A DNA stretch of 64,000 bases from Melioribacteraceae bacterium (GCA_015493615.1 WGCV01000022.1:1-64000); one strand, 5' to 3'; counted from the first letter of the stretch, positions 9,640 to 21,873 are shown. Numbers and translations: made by a program. The notes: generated by a model from the letters alone, not told the origin.

Positions 9640-9755
9640 CAATGAACTTTTAAGTTCTTTTTATTGAATTTAATTTAACTTTACGACTTTCTCTATTTCT
9701 CAGTCGCAAAAAGTTACGCTAATACCGGGTAAAAGTTAATTTACGCTATTTACAC

Positions 9756-9829
9756 GCGGGAGTAACTCAGTTGGCTAGAGTCACAGCCTTCCAAGCTGTT
9801 GGTCGCGGGTTCGAGTCCCGTCTCCCGCT
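9756..9829 (+). tRNA. tRNA-Gly (TCC)
   Basis: Acceptor stem GCGGGAG/CTCCCGC, anticodon loop CTTCCAA closed by ACAGC/GCTGT, T arm GCGGG-TTCGAGT-CCCGT. The discriminator base is T and CCA is not encoded. Confidence 0.95.
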
Positions 9830-9853
9830 CAACTTTCCCCTATTTGTATTAGC

Positions 9854-9890
9854 AAGAGTGAAAGTAATTTCACTTTCACTCTTATTTTTT
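9854..9890 (+). terminator. Rho-independent terminator between tRNA-Gly and tRNA-Thr
   Basis: A 12-bp perfect stem (AAGAGTGAAAGT / ACTTTCACTCTT) with a 6-nt loop is followed by ATTTTTT. It would separate the Tyr-Gly transcript from the Thr-rpmG-Trp-secE transcript, or attenuate between them. Confidence 0.75.
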
Positions 9891-9892
9891 AT

Positions 9893-9965
9893 GCTGACGT
9901 AGCTCAGTCGGTAGAGCACATCCTTGGTAAGGATGAGGTCACCGGTTCAAGTCCGGTCGTCAGCT
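9893..9965 (+). tRNA. tRNA-Thr (GGT)
   Basis: Acceptor stem GCTGACG/CGTCAGC, anticodon loop TTGGTAA closed by CATCC/GGATG, T arm ACCGG-TTCAAGT-CCGGT. CCA is not encoded. Confidence 0.95.
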
Positions 9966-10017
9966 CTAAGGCAAATGAGCCTTACGCTCGGAAAAATAAA
10001 GTTTTGGAGATTTAAAA

Positions 10018-10185
10018 ATGGCAAAAGCAAAAAACGCAAGAATAAGAATAATTTTGGAAAGCACAGCCGGAACCGGCTACAGATATACTACCACTAAGAA
10101 CAAAAGAAATCATCCTGGAAGAGTTGAGTATAAAAAATACGATCCCGTTATAAGAAAGCACGTGGTTTTTAAGGAAACTAAATAA
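10018..10185 (+). CDS. rpmG: Ribosomal protein bL33
   Basis: Small 50S subunit protein near the E site. It has 55 residues starting [16 protein letters not shown], with the [13 protein letters not shown] stretch typical of L33. No cysteine is present, so this is the zinc-independent (C-) form. It lies between tRNA-Thr and tRNA-Trp, where many bacteria have a tuf copy; here the only tuf in the window is in the str region. The Shine-Dalgarno TTGGAGAT precedes the ATG. Confidence 0.95.
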   Translation: MAKAKNARIRIILESTAGTGYRYTTTKNKRNHPGRVEYKKYDPVIRKHVVFKETK

Positions 10186-10194
10186 ATTTTTAAT

Positions 10195-10267
<73 letters not shown>

Positions 10268-10289
10268 CAAGCATAAAAAAGGTTAAACG

Positions 10290-10472
10290 ATGAAACAGAA
10301 GATTATCGATTTTTTTAACGATGTAGTAAAGGAAATGAAAAAGGTAACCTGGCCTACAAAAGACGAGTTGATTGAATCAACCAACGTTGTTATTGTAGTA
10401 AGTTTACTTTTTGCTTTATTCACTTACCTTGTTGATATAGCGCTGGTTCAAATGATAAGGGGAATATTCTAA
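10290..10472 (+). CDS. secE: Preprotein translocase subunit SecE
   Basis: Essential small subunit of the SecYEG channel. It has 60 residues: an amphipathic N-terminal helix with the conserved VVKEMKKVTWPTKDEL motif, then one transmembrane helix (about 31-57). This single-span form is normal outside Proteobacteria. The stop codon directly abuts the TTG start of nusG. Confidence 0.96.
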   Translation: MKQKIIDFFNDVVKEMKKVTWPTKDELIESTNVVIVVSLLFALFTYLVDIALVQMIRGIF

Positions 10473-11018
10473 TTGGAAAATTCAGCGGCTAAATGGTATG
10501 TGGTTCGCACATTTTCAGGTCATGAAAACAAGGTTAAAAACCTTATCGAAATGGCGATAGAAGATGATGAATCGCTGCGTGAGAGAATAATCGAGGTACT
10601 TGTTCCCACAGAAAAAGTTTTTGAAGTAAAAGATGGAAAGAAAAGGACTAAAACCAAAAACTTTTTCCCGGGTTATATTTTGCTGCACGCAATAATGGAT
10701 ACTAAGGTTTACGACGTTATCTCGAATACTCAGTCGGTAATGGGATTTTTGGGCAATAAAAACAAACCGATTCCGTTGATGCCCGACGAAGTTAAAAGAA
10801 TTATCGGGAAAATCACAAAGGATCAGGATGTTGAAAGAACGGAAACAATGTTCAGAACCGGCGACTACGTTAAAATAATCGATGGACCTTTCAATAACTT
10901 CTCCGGCTATATTGAAGAAGTGAACGAAGAGAAGATGAAAATGAAAGTTATGGTTTCAATTTTCGGACGAAAAACTCCGGTAGAATTGGATTTTATACAA
11001 GCAGAATTAGAAAAATAA
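10473..11018 (+). CDS. nusG: Transcription termination/antitermination factor NusG
   Basis: Binds the RNA polymerase clamp and couples it to Rho or ribosomal protein S10. It has 181 residues: NGN domain (about 8-115, WYVVRTFSGHENKVK and FFPGYILLHA) and a C-terminal KOW domain (about 127-178, GDYVKIIDGPFNNFSGYIEE). The TTG start follows secE with no gap. Confidence 0.96.
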   Translation: MENSAAKWYVVRTFSGHENKVKNLIEMAIEDDESLRERIIEVLVPTEKVFEVKDGKKRTKTKNFFPGYILLHAIMDTKVYDVISNTQSVMGFLGNKNKPIPLMPDEVKRIIGKITKDQDVERTETMFRTGDYVKIIDGPFNNFSGYIEEVNEEKMKMKVMVSIFGRKTPVELDFIQAELEK

Positions 11019-11039
11019 ATTTAAAAAATAGGTTTAGTT

Positions 11040-11465
11040 ATGGCAAAGAAAATTTCTGGTTACATCAAATTACAAATTCCTGCGGGACAAGCTAATCCTT
11101 CGCCTCCTGTTGGACCTGCTCTTGGTCAGCGCGGCGTTAACATTATGGAGTTTTGTAAGCAATTCAATGCTAAAACAGCCGATAAGGCGGGATTAATTAT
11201 TCCTGTAGTAATTACGGTATATGCTGATAAATCATTTACATTTATTACTAAAACTCCTCCTGCAGCTGTTTTAATAAAGAAAGCGATTAAATTGGATAAA
11301 GGCTCGGGCGAACCGAATAAGAACAAAGTCGGTACAATAACAAGAGCGCAGCTTCAGGAAATTGCCGAAGCAAAAATGCCGGATTTGAATGCAAACGACA
11401 TTGACAACGCAATCAATATGATTGCCGGAACGGCACGCAGCATGGGTGTTAAGGTTCAAGATTAA
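11040..11465 (+). CDS. rplK: Ribosomal protein uL11
   Basis: Forms the GTPase-associated centre stalk base with L10 and 23S rRNA. It has 141 residues, with the proline-rich N-domain ([20 protein letters not shown]) that is the thiostrepton contact, and the C-terminal rRNA-binding domain ending [12 protein letters not shown]. First gene of the rplKAJL group, 21 bases after nusG. Confidence 0.97.
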   Translation: MAKKISGYIKLQIPAGQANPSPPVGPALGQRGVNIMEFCKQFNAKTADKAGLIIPVVITVYADKSFTFITKTPPAAVLIKKAIKLDKGSGEPNKNKVGTITRAQLQEIAEAKMPDLNANDIDNAINMIAGTARSMGVKVQD

Positions 11466-11502
11466 GAGAAAAGATTAATTAAAAAATTTGTTGGTATAGG
11501 AT

Positions 11503-12204
11503 ATGAAAGTTTCCAAAAGAGTTAAAGCGATAAAAGAAAAAGTCGATCTGAAGAAAGAGTATTCTTTAGCCGAAGCGATTGATTTGCTTAAAGAAGTTTC
11601 GAGCGTAAAGTTTGTCGAATCCTTGGATTGCGACATCAGACTCGGCGTTGATCCTCGACATGCAGACCAGATGGTTCGCGGTACGGTAATTCTGCCTCAC
11701 GGAACCGGTAAAACAGTTCGTGTTTTAGTCTTTGCAAAACCGGAAAAAGCCAAAGAAGCTTTAGAAGCGGGCGCCGATTATGCGGGACTTGAAGAATACG
11801 TTGAAAAAGTTAAAGAAGGCTGGACTGATGTTGATGTAATAATTGCAACCCCGGATACTATGGCTGAAGTCGGTAAGTTGGGTCGTATTCTCGGACCTCG
11901 CGGTTTGATGCCGAATCCGAAGGTTGGGACTGTTACAATGGACGTTGCAAAGGCAATCAAAGAAGTAAAAGCCGGTAAAATTGAGTTCCGCGTTGACAAA
12001 ACCGGAATTGTTCATACTTCCTTAGGAAAGTTGAACTTTGAGACTGACAAGCTGGTTGAAAACGTAGCGTCTTTCTTAAAAACAATTATCAGACTGCGCC
12101 CCGCTTCGGCAAAAGGACAATATGTTAAGTCCCTTTACTTAGCAAGCACAATGGGACCCGGACTTAAGATAAACAAAGACGAAGCTTTATCGCTGACTAA
12201 ATAA
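11503..12204 (+). CDS. rplA: Ribosomal protein uL1
   Basis: Mobile L1-stalk protein that helps eject E-site tRNA, and in many bacteria autoregulates the L11 operon. It has 233 residues with the conserved [16 protein letters not shown] segment. The gap to rplK is 37 bases, with no recognisable L1-binding mimic examined here. Confidence 0.97.
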   Translation: MKVSKRVKAIKEKVDLKKEYSLAEAIDLLKEVSSVKFVESLDCDIRLGVDPRHADQMVRGTVILPHGTGKTVRVLVFAKPEKAKEALEAGADYAGLEEYVEKVKEGWTDVDVIIATPDTMAEVGKLGRILGPRGLMPNPKVGTVTMDVAKAIKEVKAGKIEFRVDKTGIVHTSLGKLNFETDKLVENVASFLKTIIRLRPASAKGQYVKSLYLASTMGPGLKINKDEALSLTK

Positions 12205-12271
12205 GATTACGCACTCATTTACACATATATGCTTCTAAAAAAACTAATAAGAAATTTAACTTAGGTGCAAA

Positions 12272-12793
12272 ATGAATAGAACCGAAAAAGCAGAACAAAT
12301 TGCAGAAATCAAGGAGTTGTTCGAGAACTCCCAGGCGGTCTATTTGGTTGATTACCACGGTATCGATGTGGCGGACATCAGCGAATTGCGTCGTGAGTTC
12401 AGAAAGGAAGAAGTAACCTACAAAGTATTTAAGAATACTTTGGCTAAAAAAGCGATTGAAGAAATCGGCGGTTACGACGAATTTAATGATATTCTGGTTG
12501 GAATGACCGGATTTGCATTTACCGGAGAAAACTTTGTAGCTCCGGCAAAAATCATTAAAAAGTACTTTGACGAGAAGAAAACATTTGCTCTGAAAGGCGC
12601 TTACATTGATTCTACTTTCTACTCAAGCGATAAGCTGGATGTTCTGGCGTCCATGCCCACAAAAGATGAAATTATGGCGAGCATCGTCGGCAGCATAGCG
12701 CAACCCGCTACCGGTATTGTCGGCGCAATAAATGCCGTAATGAGAGATTTGGTAAGCGTAGTTGATCAAATAAGCAAAAAAGAAGCCGCATAA
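12272..12793 (+). CDS. rplJ: Ribosomal protein uL10
   Basis: Stalk base protein that binds 23S rRNA and anchors L7/L12 dimers through its C-terminal helix. It has 173 residues; the N-terminal domain shows YHGIDVADISELRREFR and KVFKNTLAKKAI. The 67 bases separating it from rplA is where an L10 leader would be expected. Confidence 0.97.
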   Translation: MNRTEKAEQIAEIKELFENSQAVYLVDYHGIDVADISELRREFRKEEVTYKVFKNTLAKKAIEEIGGYDEFNDILVGMTGFAFTGENFVAPAKIIKKYFDEKKTFALKGAYIDSTFYSSDKLDVLASMPTKDEIMASIVGSIAQPATGIVGAINAVMRDLVSVVDQISKKEAA

Positions 12794-12831
12794 ATTTTTA
12801 ATAAAGATATTTAAAACAAGGAGAATATAAA

Positions 12832-13212
12832 ATGTCCGATAAGATTGCAGAAATCGTTGAACAAATTAAAGGTTTAACATTAGTTGAAGCCGCCGAATTA
12901 AAAACAGCTTTGGAAGAAGAATTCGGCGTAACCGCAGCAGCCCCTGTAGTAATGGCAGGCGGAGCGGCAGCAGGCGGCGATGCGCCGGCAGCTGAAGAAA
13001 AAACTGAATTTGACGTTGTTTTAGCCGGAATCGGCGACAAGAAAATCAACGTTATTAAAGTTGTAAGAGCGCACACCGGTTTGGGATTGAAAGAAGCTAA
13101 GGAATTAGTTGATTCAGCTCCGAAAGCCGTTAAAGAAGGCGTTTCAAAAGAAGAAGCTGAAAAAATTAAAGCTGATTTGGAAGAAGCCGGAGCAACTGTC
13201 GAGCTTAAATAA
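12832..13212 (+). CDS. rplL: Ribosomal protein bL12 (L7/L12)
   Basis: Multimeric stalk protein that recruits translation factors. It has 126 residues: an N-terminal dimerisation domain, an Ala/Gly-rich hinge (about 38-55, [20 protein letters not shown]) and the C-terminal factor-binding domain with [21 protein letters not shown] strong AAGGAG ribosome-binding site fits its need for higher expression than its neighbours. Confidence 0.97.
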   Translation: MSDKIAEIVEQIKGLTLVEAAELKTALEEEFGVTAAAPVVMAGGAAAGGDAPAAEEKTEFDVVLAGIGDKKINVIKVVRAHTGLGLKEAKELVDSAPKAVKEGVSKEEAEKIKADLEEAGATVELK

Positions 13213-13245
13213 GCTTGATTAAAATTACGAATAACATTTAAAAAA

Positions 13246-13289
13246 GTGATAGGATGGAGTAATCCGTCCTATCGCTATATATTTTTTTT
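13246..13289 (+). terminator. Attenuator-like hairpin between rplL and rpoB
   Basis: A 12-bp stem (GTGATAGGATGG / CCGTCCTATCGC, two G-U pairs) with a 6-nt loop is followed by TATATATTTTTTT. Its position matches the known rplL-rpoB attenuator of other bacteria, which lowers polymerase synthesis relative to ribosomal proteins. Confidence 0.7.
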
Positions 13290-13322
13290 AAAGCATAATC
13301 TATTTTTATTTGGAGGTTAGGA

Positions 13323-16300
13323 TTGGACAACATTAAAATAAATCCCAAAAATAAAAGAATTACCTTCTCGACCATTGCTCCTGTCTTAGATATGCCTGAT
13401 TTGTTGGATGTACAACTCCAATCATTTGAGGATTTCGCTCAAATGAGAGTTAAACCCGAAGAACGTGAAAACAAAGGATTGCAGTCGGTATTTTTGGCTA
13501 ATTTCCCGATTTTTGACAATAAAGAGTTTTACAGATTAGATTTTATCAGTTATAATGTTGAAAAACCCCGCTTTTCGCAGGACGAATGCGAAGAACGCGG
13601 ATTAACATATAACGCTCCCGTCAAAGCCAAATTACGTCTTTCAACGCGGGATGATGAAACCGAAGAATACATCAACAGTATTGAGCAGGAAGTTTATCTC
13701 GGTAATCTTCCCTTTATGACTGACAGAGGAACGTTTATTATTAACGGCGCCGAGCGCGTTATCGTTAGCCAGCTGCACCGTTCCCCGGGAGTTGCATTCT
13801 CGCAGACCGTACACCCGAACGGAACGCCAATCTATTCGGCTCGCATTATTCCTTTCCGCGGTTCATGGGTTGAGTTTGCAACGGATATACATCATATCAT
13901 GTATGTTTATATCGACAGAAGGAAAAAATTCCCTGCGACGACATTGCTCAGAGCTTTGGGATATATAAGCGACGAGGAAATTCTTAATATTTTCCAACAA
14001 TCCGTTGAAGTTAAAAGTAAAGATTTAAATTACAGCGAGCATGTAGGAATGCCCGCTCTCGAAGATGTTATCGATGTTAACACCGGTGAAATTTATGTTT
14101 CGAAAAACGAAGAACTTACCGAAGAAATTATCGATAACATTAAAGCTTCCACGGTTGAGAAAGTAAAATTAATTACAACTCCTACCTCATATGAACAAGA
14201 TTTAATACTGAATACATTAAAGAAGGATCCTGCTCAGACGAAGGAAGAAGCTCTTTTTGCCATTTACCGCCAGTTGAGAACAGGCGAAGCGCCCGATATT
14301 GAAACGGCGCAAGGTTTAATCGATAAATTATTCTTTAACGAAAAACGGTACGATCTGGGCGAAGTAGGTCGTTTCAGAATGAACGATAAACTCGGGCTCA
14401 ACATTTCGCTTGATACCACAATCTTAACGATTGAGGATATTATTGCGATAATGAAGAAAATAATCGAGCTTAAAAAGGGAAATATTCCCGTTGACGATAT
14501 TGACCATTTGGGAAACAGAAGAATCCGCACCGTCGGCGAGCAGCTAATGCAGCAGTACAATGTCGGGATGGCGCGTATGGCGAGAACCATTCGCGAAAGA
14601 ATGAACATCCGCGACGCCGAAAATATGCAGCCGCAGGATTTGGTTAACGCAAGAACAATCAGCAGCGTTATTAATGCGTTTTTCGGTACAAACCAGCTTT
14701 CCCAATTTATGGATCAAACCAATCCGCTCTCGGAACTTACGCACAAAAGAAGAATCTCCGCTTTAGGACCGGGAGGTTTAACGCGTGAAAGAGCCGGATT
14801 TGAAGTCCGCGACGTTCACCATACGCATTACGGTCGCCTTTGTCCGATTGAAACTCCCGAAGGTCCGAACATCGGTCTTATTTCCTCTCTGACAATTTAT
14901 GCGAGAGTAAACGATTACGGTTTTATCGAAACGCCCTACCGCAAGGTTATAAACGGCAAAGTTACGAAAAAGGTCGAATACCTGAGCGCCGACGAAGAAG
15001 ATCAGTTTATTATCGCTCAGGCAAACGCACCGATTAACGAAAAAGGGGAGTTTCTGAACGAAAGAGTTAAATGCCGTTTTAAAGGCGAATTTCCGGTCGT
15101 TCATCCCGAAGAAATAAACTATATGGATGTCGCTCCCGCTCAGATTATAAGCGCCGGCGCATCATTAATTCCTTTCCTTGATCATGACGACGCCAACCGC
15201 GCGTTAATGGGATCCAACATGCAGCGCCAAGCTGTTCCGCTTCTGAAACCGGAAGCGCCGATTGTCGGAACCGGAATGGAATATAAATTGGCTCACGATT
15301 CACGCTCCTTAATCCTTTCCGAAGGAAAAGGCGTTGTTGAATATGTTGACGCAAAGAAAATCACAGTAAAATACGATATAGATCCCGACAGCGAAGAAGC
15401 GTTAACAACTTTTGACGAATACAGAACTGTCGATTACCGTCTGATTAAGTTTTCCGGAACAAACCAGGAAACCTGCTTGAACCAGAAACCGGTTGTTAAA
15501 GTCGGTCAGAAAGTAAAAAAAGGGGATGTTTTAGCCGACGGTCATGCAATGGAAAACGGAGAGTTGGCTCTCGGAAAGAACGTTTTTGTAGCATTTATGC
15601 CGTGGCGCGGATATAACTTTGAAGACGCTATTATTATCAGTGAAAGACTTGTTCAAAACGATACCTTTACTTCGATTCATATCGAAGAATTCGAGCTTCA
15701 GGTTCGCGAAACGAAACGGGGACAGGAAGAACTGACAAGGGATATTCCGAACGTAAGCGAAGAAACCACGCGTAATTTGGATGAAAACGGAATCGTGCGG
15801 GAAGGCGCGCTTATCAACGAAGGAGATATTCTCGTCGGTAAAATTACGCCGAAGGGGGAAAGCGATCCTACGCCCGAAGAAAAACTGCTGAAAGCGATTT
15901 TCGGCGATAAAGCGGGCGACGTTAAGGACGCGTCTAAAAAAGCGCCTCCCGGATTGCACGGAATCGTACTTAAAACGCGACTTTTCAGCCGTAAAACAAA
16001 AGATCCGGAAACTAAAAAACGCGAGAAAAAACAGCTTGAAGAACTCGATCGTAAATTTGAGAAATCCAAAGAAGAATACTACGATAAACTGGTTCAGAAG
16101 TTGTACAAGCTTACTTTAGGTAAAACGACTAACGGAATTCACGATCTCGACGGTTCGGTTGTAATTAAAAGCGGAACCAAGATTAAGGAAGGCGTTTTTG
16201 AATCCCTTGAAGACGTTACAAAATTAGATTACAGAACCGAATGGTTCGATGACGAAAAGACAAACGAATACATCACTAAATTATATCGCAGTTATTATGT

Positions 16301-17102
16301 TTCTTTCGCCGAAATGCATGAAACTTACAAACGCGACAAACTGAATATCATCGGCGGCGATGATTTACCCCCGGGAATCGTTCAGCTTGCAAAAGTTTAT
16401 GTTGCCAAAAAACGTAAACTGCAGGTTGGAGATAAGATGGCGGGTCGCCACGGAAACAAAGGCGTTGTCGCCAAAGTTGTGCCGGTTGAGGATATGCCCT
16501 TTACCGAAGATGGAACTCCGGTGGATATTATTCTTAATCCGCTCGGCGTGCCTTCCCGTATGAATATCGGGCAGATTTACGAAACCGTTCTCGGTTGGGT
16601 AGGAAAGCGCTTGGGTTACAAATTTGAAACTCCGGTGTTCGACGGCGCAAAATTCCACGAAATCGAGGAATGGATTAAAGAAGCCGAAATCGGAGAAGGA
16701 AGTAAATCCACGCTCTACAACGGATTAACCGGTGAGAAATTCCATCAGAAAGTTATGACCGGATATATTTACATGCTTAAACTCGGTCATATGATTGATG
16801 ATAAACTTCATGCGCGTTCAACAGGTCCTTATTCGTTAATTACTCAGCAGCCATTGGGCGGAAAGGCGCAATTCGGCGGTCAGAGATTCGGAGAAATGGA
16901 AGTGTGGGCTTTGGAAGGTTACGGAGCATCGCATATTCTTCAGGAAATCTTAACCGTTAAAAGCGACGACGTTCAGGGAAGAGCTAAGATTTACGAAGCT
17001 ATTGTTAAGGGAGATAATATCTCCGAACCCGGCATTCCTGAATCATTTAACGTTCTGATAAAAGAACTTCAGGGATTAGGACTTGAAATTAAACTTAATT
17101 AA
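13323..17102 (+). CDS. rpoB: RNA polymerase beta subunit
   Basis: Catalytic core subunit with the rifampicin pocket. It has 1259 residues. The pocket region is visible as [34 protein letters not shown] in overlapping pieces: [20 protein letters not shown] then [14 protein letters not shown], with sensitive-type residues at the usual positions. Other conserved blocks are [12 protein letters not shown] and [20 protein letters not shown]. The start is TTG with the ribosome-binding site TTGGAGG. Confidence 0.98.
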   Translation: MDNIKINPKNKRITFSTIAPVLDMPDLLDVQLQSFEDFAQMRVKPEERENKGLQSVFLANFPIFDNKEFYRLDFISYNVEKPRFSQDECEERGLTYNAPVKAKLRLSTRDDETEEYINSIEQEVYLGNLPFMTDRGTFIINGAERVIVSQLHRSPGVAFSQTVHPNGTPIYSARIIPFRGSWVEFATDIHHIMYVYIDRRKKFPATTLLRALGYISDEEILNIFQQSVEVKSKDLNYSEHVGMPALEDVIDVNTGEIYVSKNEELTEEIIDNIKASTVEKVKLITTPTSYEQDLILNTLKKDPAQTKEEALFAIYRQLRTGEAPDIETAQGLIDKLFFNEKRYDLGEVGRFRMNDKLGLNISLDTTILTIEDIIAIMKKIIELKKGNIPVDDIDHLGNRRIRTVGEQLMQQYNVGMARMARTIRERMNIRDAENMQPQDLVNARTISSVINAFFGTNQLSQFMDQTNPLSELTHKRRISALGPGGLTRERAGFEVRDVHHTHYGRLCPIETPEGPNIGLISSLTIYARVNDYGFIETPYRKVINGKVTKKVEYLSADEEDQFIIAQANAPINEKGEFLNERVKCRFKGEFPVVHPEEINYMDVAPAQIISAGASLIPFLDHDDANRALMGSNMQRQAVPLLKPEAPIVGTGMEYKLAHDSRSLILSEGKGVVEYVDAKKITVKYDIDPDSEEALTTFDEYRTVDYRLIKFSGTNQETCLNQKPVVKVGQKVKKGDVLADGHAMENGELALGKNVFVAFMPWRGYNFEDAIIISERLVQNDTFTSIHIEEFELQVRETKRGQEELTRDIPNVSEETTRNLDENGIVREGALINEGDILVGKITPKGESDPTPEEKLLKAIFGDKAGDVKDASKKAPPGLHGIVLKTRLFSRKTKDPETKKREKKQLEELDRKFEKSKEEYYDKLVQKLYKLTLGKTTNGIHDLDGSVVIKSGTKIKEGVFESLEDVTKLDYRTEWFDDEKTNEYITKLYRSYYVSFAEMHETYKRDKLNIIGGDDLPPGIVQLAKVYVAKKRKLQVGDKMAGRHGNKGVVAKVVPVEDMPFTEDGTPVDIILNPLGVPSRMNIGQIYETVLGWVGKRLGYKFETPVFDGAKFHEIEEWIKEAEIGEGSKSTLYNGLTGEKFHQKVMTGYIYMLKLGHMIDDKLHARSTGPYSLITQQPLGGKAQFGGQRFGEMEVWALEGYGASHILQEILTVKSDDVQGRAKIYEAIVKGDNISEPGIPESFNVLIKELQGLGLEIKLN

Positions 17103-17128
17103 GAATTTTTCTACAAGGAGATAAATCT

Positions 17129-20100
17129 ATGCGATTCGGAGCGCAAGAAAGAAAAGTAAAAGATATAAAAAGCATTACGATCAGCTTGGCGAGTCCCGAC
17201 GATATTTTGTCGCGTTCGCACGGCGAAGTAACAAAGCCCGAAACGATAAATTATAGATCATTTCGTCCGGAAAAAGACGGTTTGTTTTGTGAAAAAATAT
17301 TCGGACCGGTAAAAGACTGGGAATGCGCATGCGGTAAATATAAAGGCATCCGTTACAAAGGAATTGTTTGCGACCGATGCGGCGTTGAAGTTACCCAAAA
17401 AAGCGTTCGCCGCGAAAGAATGGGACATATAGAATTAGCGGTTCCGGTAGTTCATATTTGGTTTTTTAAAGCCCTTCCTTCCAAAATCGGGAATATTATC
17501 GGCTTAAAAACCAAAGAACTTGAAAAAGTAATTTATTATGAATCATATATAGTTATTAATCCCGGTCCGACAGGTTTGAAGAAAAAAGACCTGCTTTCCG
17601 AGGATCAATATTACGAAATCTTAATGTCGCTTCCGCAGGAAAACGAAACTCTCGAAGACGACGATCCTAACAAATTTGTCGCAAAAATCGGCGGAGATGC
17701 GGTACGTACGCTTCTTAAAGAATCCGACGTTGAGGCTCTTTTTCACGAGCTGAAAAACCGTTTGGCTGAAGAAACATCACAGCAGAAAAGATCCGATTTG
17801 CTGAAGCGTTTGAGAGTTCTCGAAGCTTTTCGCGAAAAACCGGGCAAGGTTCCGAATAAGCCGGAATGGATGGTGATGAGCATTATCCCCGTAATTCCGC
17901 CGGAATTAAGACCTTTGGTGCCTCTCGAAGGCGGAAAATTTGCTACAAGCGATTTGAACGATTTGTACAGACGCGTTATCATCCGCAACAACAGATTGAA
18001 AAGATTAATCGACATCAAAGCGCCGGAAGTAATTCTCAGAAATGAGAAAAGAATGCTTCAGGAAGCCGTTGACGCGTTGTTTGATAATTCCCGCCGTTCA
18101 AGCGCGGTTCGCAGCGACGGAAACCGTCCGCTGAAATCATTATCCGATATGCTGAAAGGAAAACAGGGACGATTCAGACAAAACCTTCTCGGTAAGCGCG
18201 TCGATTATTCCGGACGTTCGGTAATCGTCGTTGGTCCGGAGCTGAAACTGCACGAATGCGGTTTGCCGAAAGATATGGCGGTTGAGCTTTACAAACCTTT
18301 TATCATCAGAAAATTGATTGAAAGAGGTTATTATAAAACTGTAAAAAGCGCAAGAAAAGCCGTTGATCGTAAGGAAGATGTTATTTGGGAAATCCTCGAA
18401 AAATTAATCGAAGGACATCCCGTAATGCTTAACCGCGCCCCGACGCTTCACAGATTGGGAATTCAGGCTTTTCAGCCGAAACTTATCGACAGTAAAGCTA
18501 TTCAGCTTCACCCGATGGTTTGTACCGCGTTTAACGCCGACTTTGACGGCGACCAGATGGCGGTTCACCTTCCACTTTCTTTCGAAGCGCAGTTGGAAGC
18601 CACTCTTTTGATGCTTTCAAGTCAAAATATTCTTTCGCCTCAAAACGGAAACCCGATTGTTGTCCCGACTCAGGATATTATCCTCGGAATTTATTATCTG
18701 ACGAAAGTTAACGACGGCGAACTCGGCGAAGGAATGATTTTCAGCGACAAACATGAAGTGCTGCTTGCTTATGATGAAGAAAGAGTTTCGCTGCACGCGA
18801 AAATAAAAGTCCGCATTAACGGAAAAATAATTGACACAACTCCCGGTAGAGTTATTTTTAACCGCATTGTTCCCGAGGAAATCGGGTTTATCAACGAGCT
18901 TTTGGTTAAGAAAAACTTTAGCGGATTGATTTATAAATTATTTACCAAACTCGGTAACGAAAGAACGGCTAAATTCCTTGACGATTTGAAAGATTTGGGA
19001 TACGCATATTCGACCAAAGCCGGTATTTCCATCAGTTTTAGCGATATGATTGTTCCTTCCGTAAAAGAAAAGCTTATTAAGGAATCGAATGAGGAAGTAG
19101 GTAAAATCTTTGACGAATACGAACAAGGTTTGATTACCGACACCGAACGCTACAACAAAATTATTGACGTTTGGACTTACACAACTAACGATATTGCCAA
19201 AGCTCTGATGCTGGAACTTAAAAAAGACAGAAACGGATTTAATCCGCTTCACATGATGGTTGATTCCGGCGCTAGAGGTTCTCAGGAGCAGGTTCGTCAG
19301 TTGGCGGGTATGCGCGGATTGATGCAGAAACCGCAGAAAAACCTTTCGGGACAATCGGGCGCAATTATTGAAAATCCGATTATCGCAAACTTTAAGGAAG
19401 GTCTTTCCGTGTTGGAATACTTTATTTCAACTCACGGCGCGCGTAAAGGTTTGGCGGATACGGCTCTTAAAACAGCAGACGCCGGCTACCTAACGAGAAG
19501 ATTAACAGACGTTGCGCAGGATGTAATTGTATCCGAAGAAGATTGCGGAACGATTCGCGGCGTTTATATTAAAGCGTTAAAAGATGGCGAGCACGAAAGA
19601 GAGCCGCTTGCAGAACGCATAACGGGACGCGTCGCTCAGGAAGACGTTTACGATCCTAAGACCGACGAAATTTATGTTGAAGCGGGCGAGTTGATTACCG
19701 AAGAGATTGCCGAAAGAATCGATGATGCAAATATTGATTCCGTACTGATAAGAACCGTTTTAACATGCGAAGCGGAACACGGAATTTGCGCAAAGTGTTA
19801 CGGACGTAACCTTACGACCGGAAAACTTGTCGAAATCGGCGAAGCCGTGGGAATCGTGGCGGCGCAATCAATCGGCGAGCCGGGAACGCAGCTTACTCTT
19901 AGAACTTTCCACTTGGGCGGCACTTCATCGCATATTGCAAGTCAATCGCAAGTTGAATCTTCCGTCGAGGGATTTGTTCAGTTTGAAAAAGTAAACTTTG
20001 TTGAAAATACCAAAACCGATATTTTCGGAGATACCACTACGGCAAAAGTCGTTATCGGAAGAAGAGGAGCGATTAATATTGTTGATTCCGATAACCGCCA

Positions 20101-21400
20101 GATTAAACGTTACGAAGTTCCTTACGGCGCGGAATTATTGGTCAACGAAGGAGCAAAAGTTAAACCGAAACAGCCGTTATATACGCATGACCCGTATAAC
20201 TCGGTAATCTTAACAGATATTTCAGGACGCGTAAAATTTGTTGATTTGGTGCCCGGAGTTTCCGTAAAAGATCTTTCCGACGCGCAAACAGGTCACGTTC
20301 AGAAGGTTGTTACGGAATTTAAAGATAAAACTTTGACGCCTTCTATTGTTATTATCGCCGAAGACGGAACCGAAAAAGCGTTTAACATGCCGATTGGAGC
20401 TTATCTTTCCGTTGACGAAGATGAAGTTGTTCAAGCCGGTACGGCTTTGGCAAAAATTTCTAAGGAAGCAAGCAAAACGCGGGATATTACGGGCGGTCTT
20501 CCGAGAGTAACGGAATTGTTCGAAGCGCGCAGTCCGCATGAAACGGCTGTAGTGTCCGAAATTGAAGGTATTGTGAAGTTCGGAGCAAGAAAAAGAGGTT
20601 CGCGCGAAATTATTGTCGAATCGTTTGACGGCTCTATTCAGGAAGTTTACAGCGTTCCGATTGGTAAACATACTTTGGTTCAGGAAGGGGATGAAATTCC
20701 CGCCGGCGAAAAAATAACCGACGGACCGATTAATCCTCACGATATTCTGAAAATCAAAGGAACCAACGCGGTTCAGGAATATCTTGTAAATGAAATTCAG
20801 GAAGTTTACCGTTTACAGGGCGTTAAGATTAACGATAAACACATCGAAGTTATCGTTAGACAGATGCTGAAAAAAGTTCGCGTTGTAAGCGCTGGCGATA
20901 CGGATTTCATCGACGAAGACTTGGTTGATCGCGTTAAATTCAATCACGAGAACAACAGAGTTCAAAATATGGTTTACGTTCTCGACCCCGGCGACTCCGA
21001 TTTACGTGTAGGTCAGTTGATTACTCGCGCAAAATTCAGAGAAATCACAAATGACATGAAACGTAAAGAGAAAAAAGTTCCGGAAGTAAGAGACGCCGAA
21101 CCGGCTACTTTTGATAACGTTTTGCTTGGAATTACGCAGGCGGCATTATCAACGGAAAGTTTCATCTCAGCGGCATCGTTCCAGGAAACCACAAAAGTGT
21201 TAACCAATGCGTCTATTCAGGCAAAGGTTGATAATCTGTTTGGTTTAAAAGAGAACGTTGTAATGGGACATTTGATTCCGGCAGGTACAGGATTAAAGAA
21301 ATATAAAGATTTAATCATTGAATTGCCGGAAGAAGAAAAAGAAATTCTCGAAGGCGGAGAAGAGGGTGGCGAAGACTCTCCAGAAGCTGAAGAGAAGTAA
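17129..21400 (+). CDS. rpoC: RNA polymerase beta' subunit
   Basis: Catalytic core subunit, 1423 residues. The N-terminal zinc ribbon is [19 protein letters not shown], the catalytic loop [12 protein letters not shown] carries D471, D473 and D475 for Mg2+, and a second zinc cluster lies near residue 880 ([15 protein letters not shown]). The C-terminus carries an acidic tail rich in Glu and Gly. It starts 26 bases after rpoB behind AAGGAG. Confidence 0.98.
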   Translation: MRFGAQERKVKDIKSITISLASPDDILSRSHGEVTKPETINYRSFRPEKDGLFCEKIFGPVKDWECACGKYKGIRYKGIVCDRCGVEVTQKSVRRERMGHIELAVPVVHIWFFKALPSKIGNIIGLKTKELEKVIYYESYIVINPGPTGLKKKDLLSEDQYYEILMSLPQENETLEDDDPNKFVAKIGGDAVRTLLKESDVEALFHELKNRLAEETSQQKRSDLLKRLRVLEAFREKPGKVPNKPEWMVMSIIPVIPPELRPLVPLEGGKFATSDLNDLYRRVIIRNNRLKRLIDIKAPEVILRNEKRMLQEAVDALFDNSRRSSAVRSDGNRPLKSLSDMLKGKQGRFRQNLLGKRVDYSGRSVIVVGPELKLHECGLPKDMAVELYKPFIIRKLIERGYYKTVKSARKAVDRKEDVIWEILEKLIEGHPVMLNRAPTLHRLGIQAFQPKLIDSKAIQLHPMVCTAFNADFDGDQMAVHLPLSFEAQLEATLLMLSSQNILSPQNGNPIVVPTQDIILGIYYLTKVNDGELGEGMIFSDKHEVLLAYDEERVSLHAKIKVRINGKIIDTTPGRVIFNRIVPEEIGFINELLVKKNFSGLIYKLFTKLGNERTAKFLDDLKDLGYAYSTKAGISISFSDMIVPSVKEKLIKESNEEVGKIFDEYEQGLITDTERYNKIIDVWTYTTNDIAKALMLELKKDRNGFNPLHMMVDSGARGSQEQVRQLAGMRGLMQKPQKNLSGQSGAIIENPIIANFKEGLSVLEYFISTHGARKGLADTALKTADAGYLTRRLTDVAQDVIVSEEDCGTIRGVYIKALKDGEHEREPLAERITGRVAQEDVYDPKTDEIYVEAGELITEEIAERIDDANIDSVLIRTVLTCEAEHGICAKCYGRNLTTGKLVEIGEAVGIVAAQSIGEPGTQLTLRTFHLGGTSSHIASQSQVESSVEGFVQFEKVNFVENTKTDIFGDTTTAKVVIGRRGAINIVDSDNRQIKRYEVPYGAELLVNEGAKVKPKQPLYTHDPYNSVILTDISGRVKFVDLVPGVSVKDLSDAQTGHVQKVVTEFKDKTLTPSIVIIAEDGTEKAFNMPIGAYLSVDEDEVVQAGTALAKISKEASKTRDITGGLPRVTELFEARSPHETAVVSEIEGIVKFGARKRGSREIIVESFDGSIQEVYSVPIGKHTLVQEGDEIPAGEKITDGPINPHDILKIKGTNAVQEYLVNEIQEVYRLQGVKINDKHIEVIVRQMLKKVRVVSAGDTDFIDEDLVDRVKFNHENNRVQNMVYVLDPGDSDLRVGQLITRAKFREITNDMKRKEKKVPEVRDAEPATFDNVLLGITQAALSTESFISAASFQETTKVLTNASIQAKVDNLFGLKENVVMGHLIPAGTGLKKYKDLIIELPEEEKEILEGGEEGGEDSPEAEEK

Positions 21401-21426
21401 TTTTTCAGATTTTTAAATAACATAAC

Positions 21427-21455
21427 TTGACAAAAACCCTCAATATAGATATATT
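21427..21455 (+). promoter_or_regulatory. Consensus sigma-70 promoter ahead of rpsL
   Basis: TTGACA (21427-21432) and TATATT (21450-21455) have the optimal 17-base spacing and lie 36 bases before the rpsL start. The -10 overlaps the right arm of the hairpin that ends the rpoBC transcript. Confidence 0.65.
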
Positions 21456-21472
21456 GAGGGTCTGAAATTTTT
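21436..21472 (+). terminator. Hairpin between rpoC and rpsL
   Basis: An 11-bp perfect stem (ACCCTCAATAT / ATATTGAGGGT) with an AGAT loop is followed by CTGAAATTTTT. It can act as terminator or attenuator after rpoC; its sequence is interleaved with the promoter at 21427-21455. Confidence 0.6.
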
Positions 21473-21490
21473 GAAAGTGTTGGAGGAATA

Positions 21491-21868
21491 GTGCCTACAA
21501 TTAATCAATTGGTAAGAAAAGGCCGTAAGAACATAACATACAAAAGTAAAGCTCCGGCTTTAGATGGAAATCCTCAGAAAAGAGGAGTTTGCACAAGAGT
21601 TTACACGACTACGCCGAAAAAACCTAACTCGGCTTTGAGAAAGGTTGCGAGAGTTAGATTAACAAACGGAATTGAAGTTACGGCTTATATTCCCGGCGAA
21701 GGTCATAATTTGCAAGAGCACTCAATCGTAATGATTAGAGGCGGAAGAGTAAAAGATCTACCCGGCGTTCGCTATCATATTATTCGCGGAACATTGGATA
21801 CCGCAGGTGTCGCAGAGCGTAAACAGAGCAGATCAAAATACGGTACTAAGAAACCTAAGGCTAAATAA
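21491..21868 (+). CDS. rpsL: Ribosomal protein uS12
   Basis: Decoding-centre protein of the 30S subunit, 125 residues. The streptomycin-relevant segments [18 protein letters not shown] and [10 protein letters not shown] are intact and wild type in appearance. GTG start behind TTGGAGGA. First gene of the str group rpsL-rpsG-fusA-tuf. Confidence 0.97.
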   Translation: MPTINQLVRKGRKNITYKSKAPALDGNPQKRGVCTRVYTTTPKKPNSALRKVARVRLTNGIEVTAYIPGEGHNLQEHSIVMIRGGRVKDLPGVRYHIIRGTLDTAGVAERKQSRSKYGTKKPKAK

Positions 21869-21873
21869 AAGTT

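Noticed and set aside
9434-9640. 68-codon minus-strand frame across the tRNA-Tyr gene
   Set aside because: The start of the frame is the reverse strand of the tRNA; a well-known annotation artefact.
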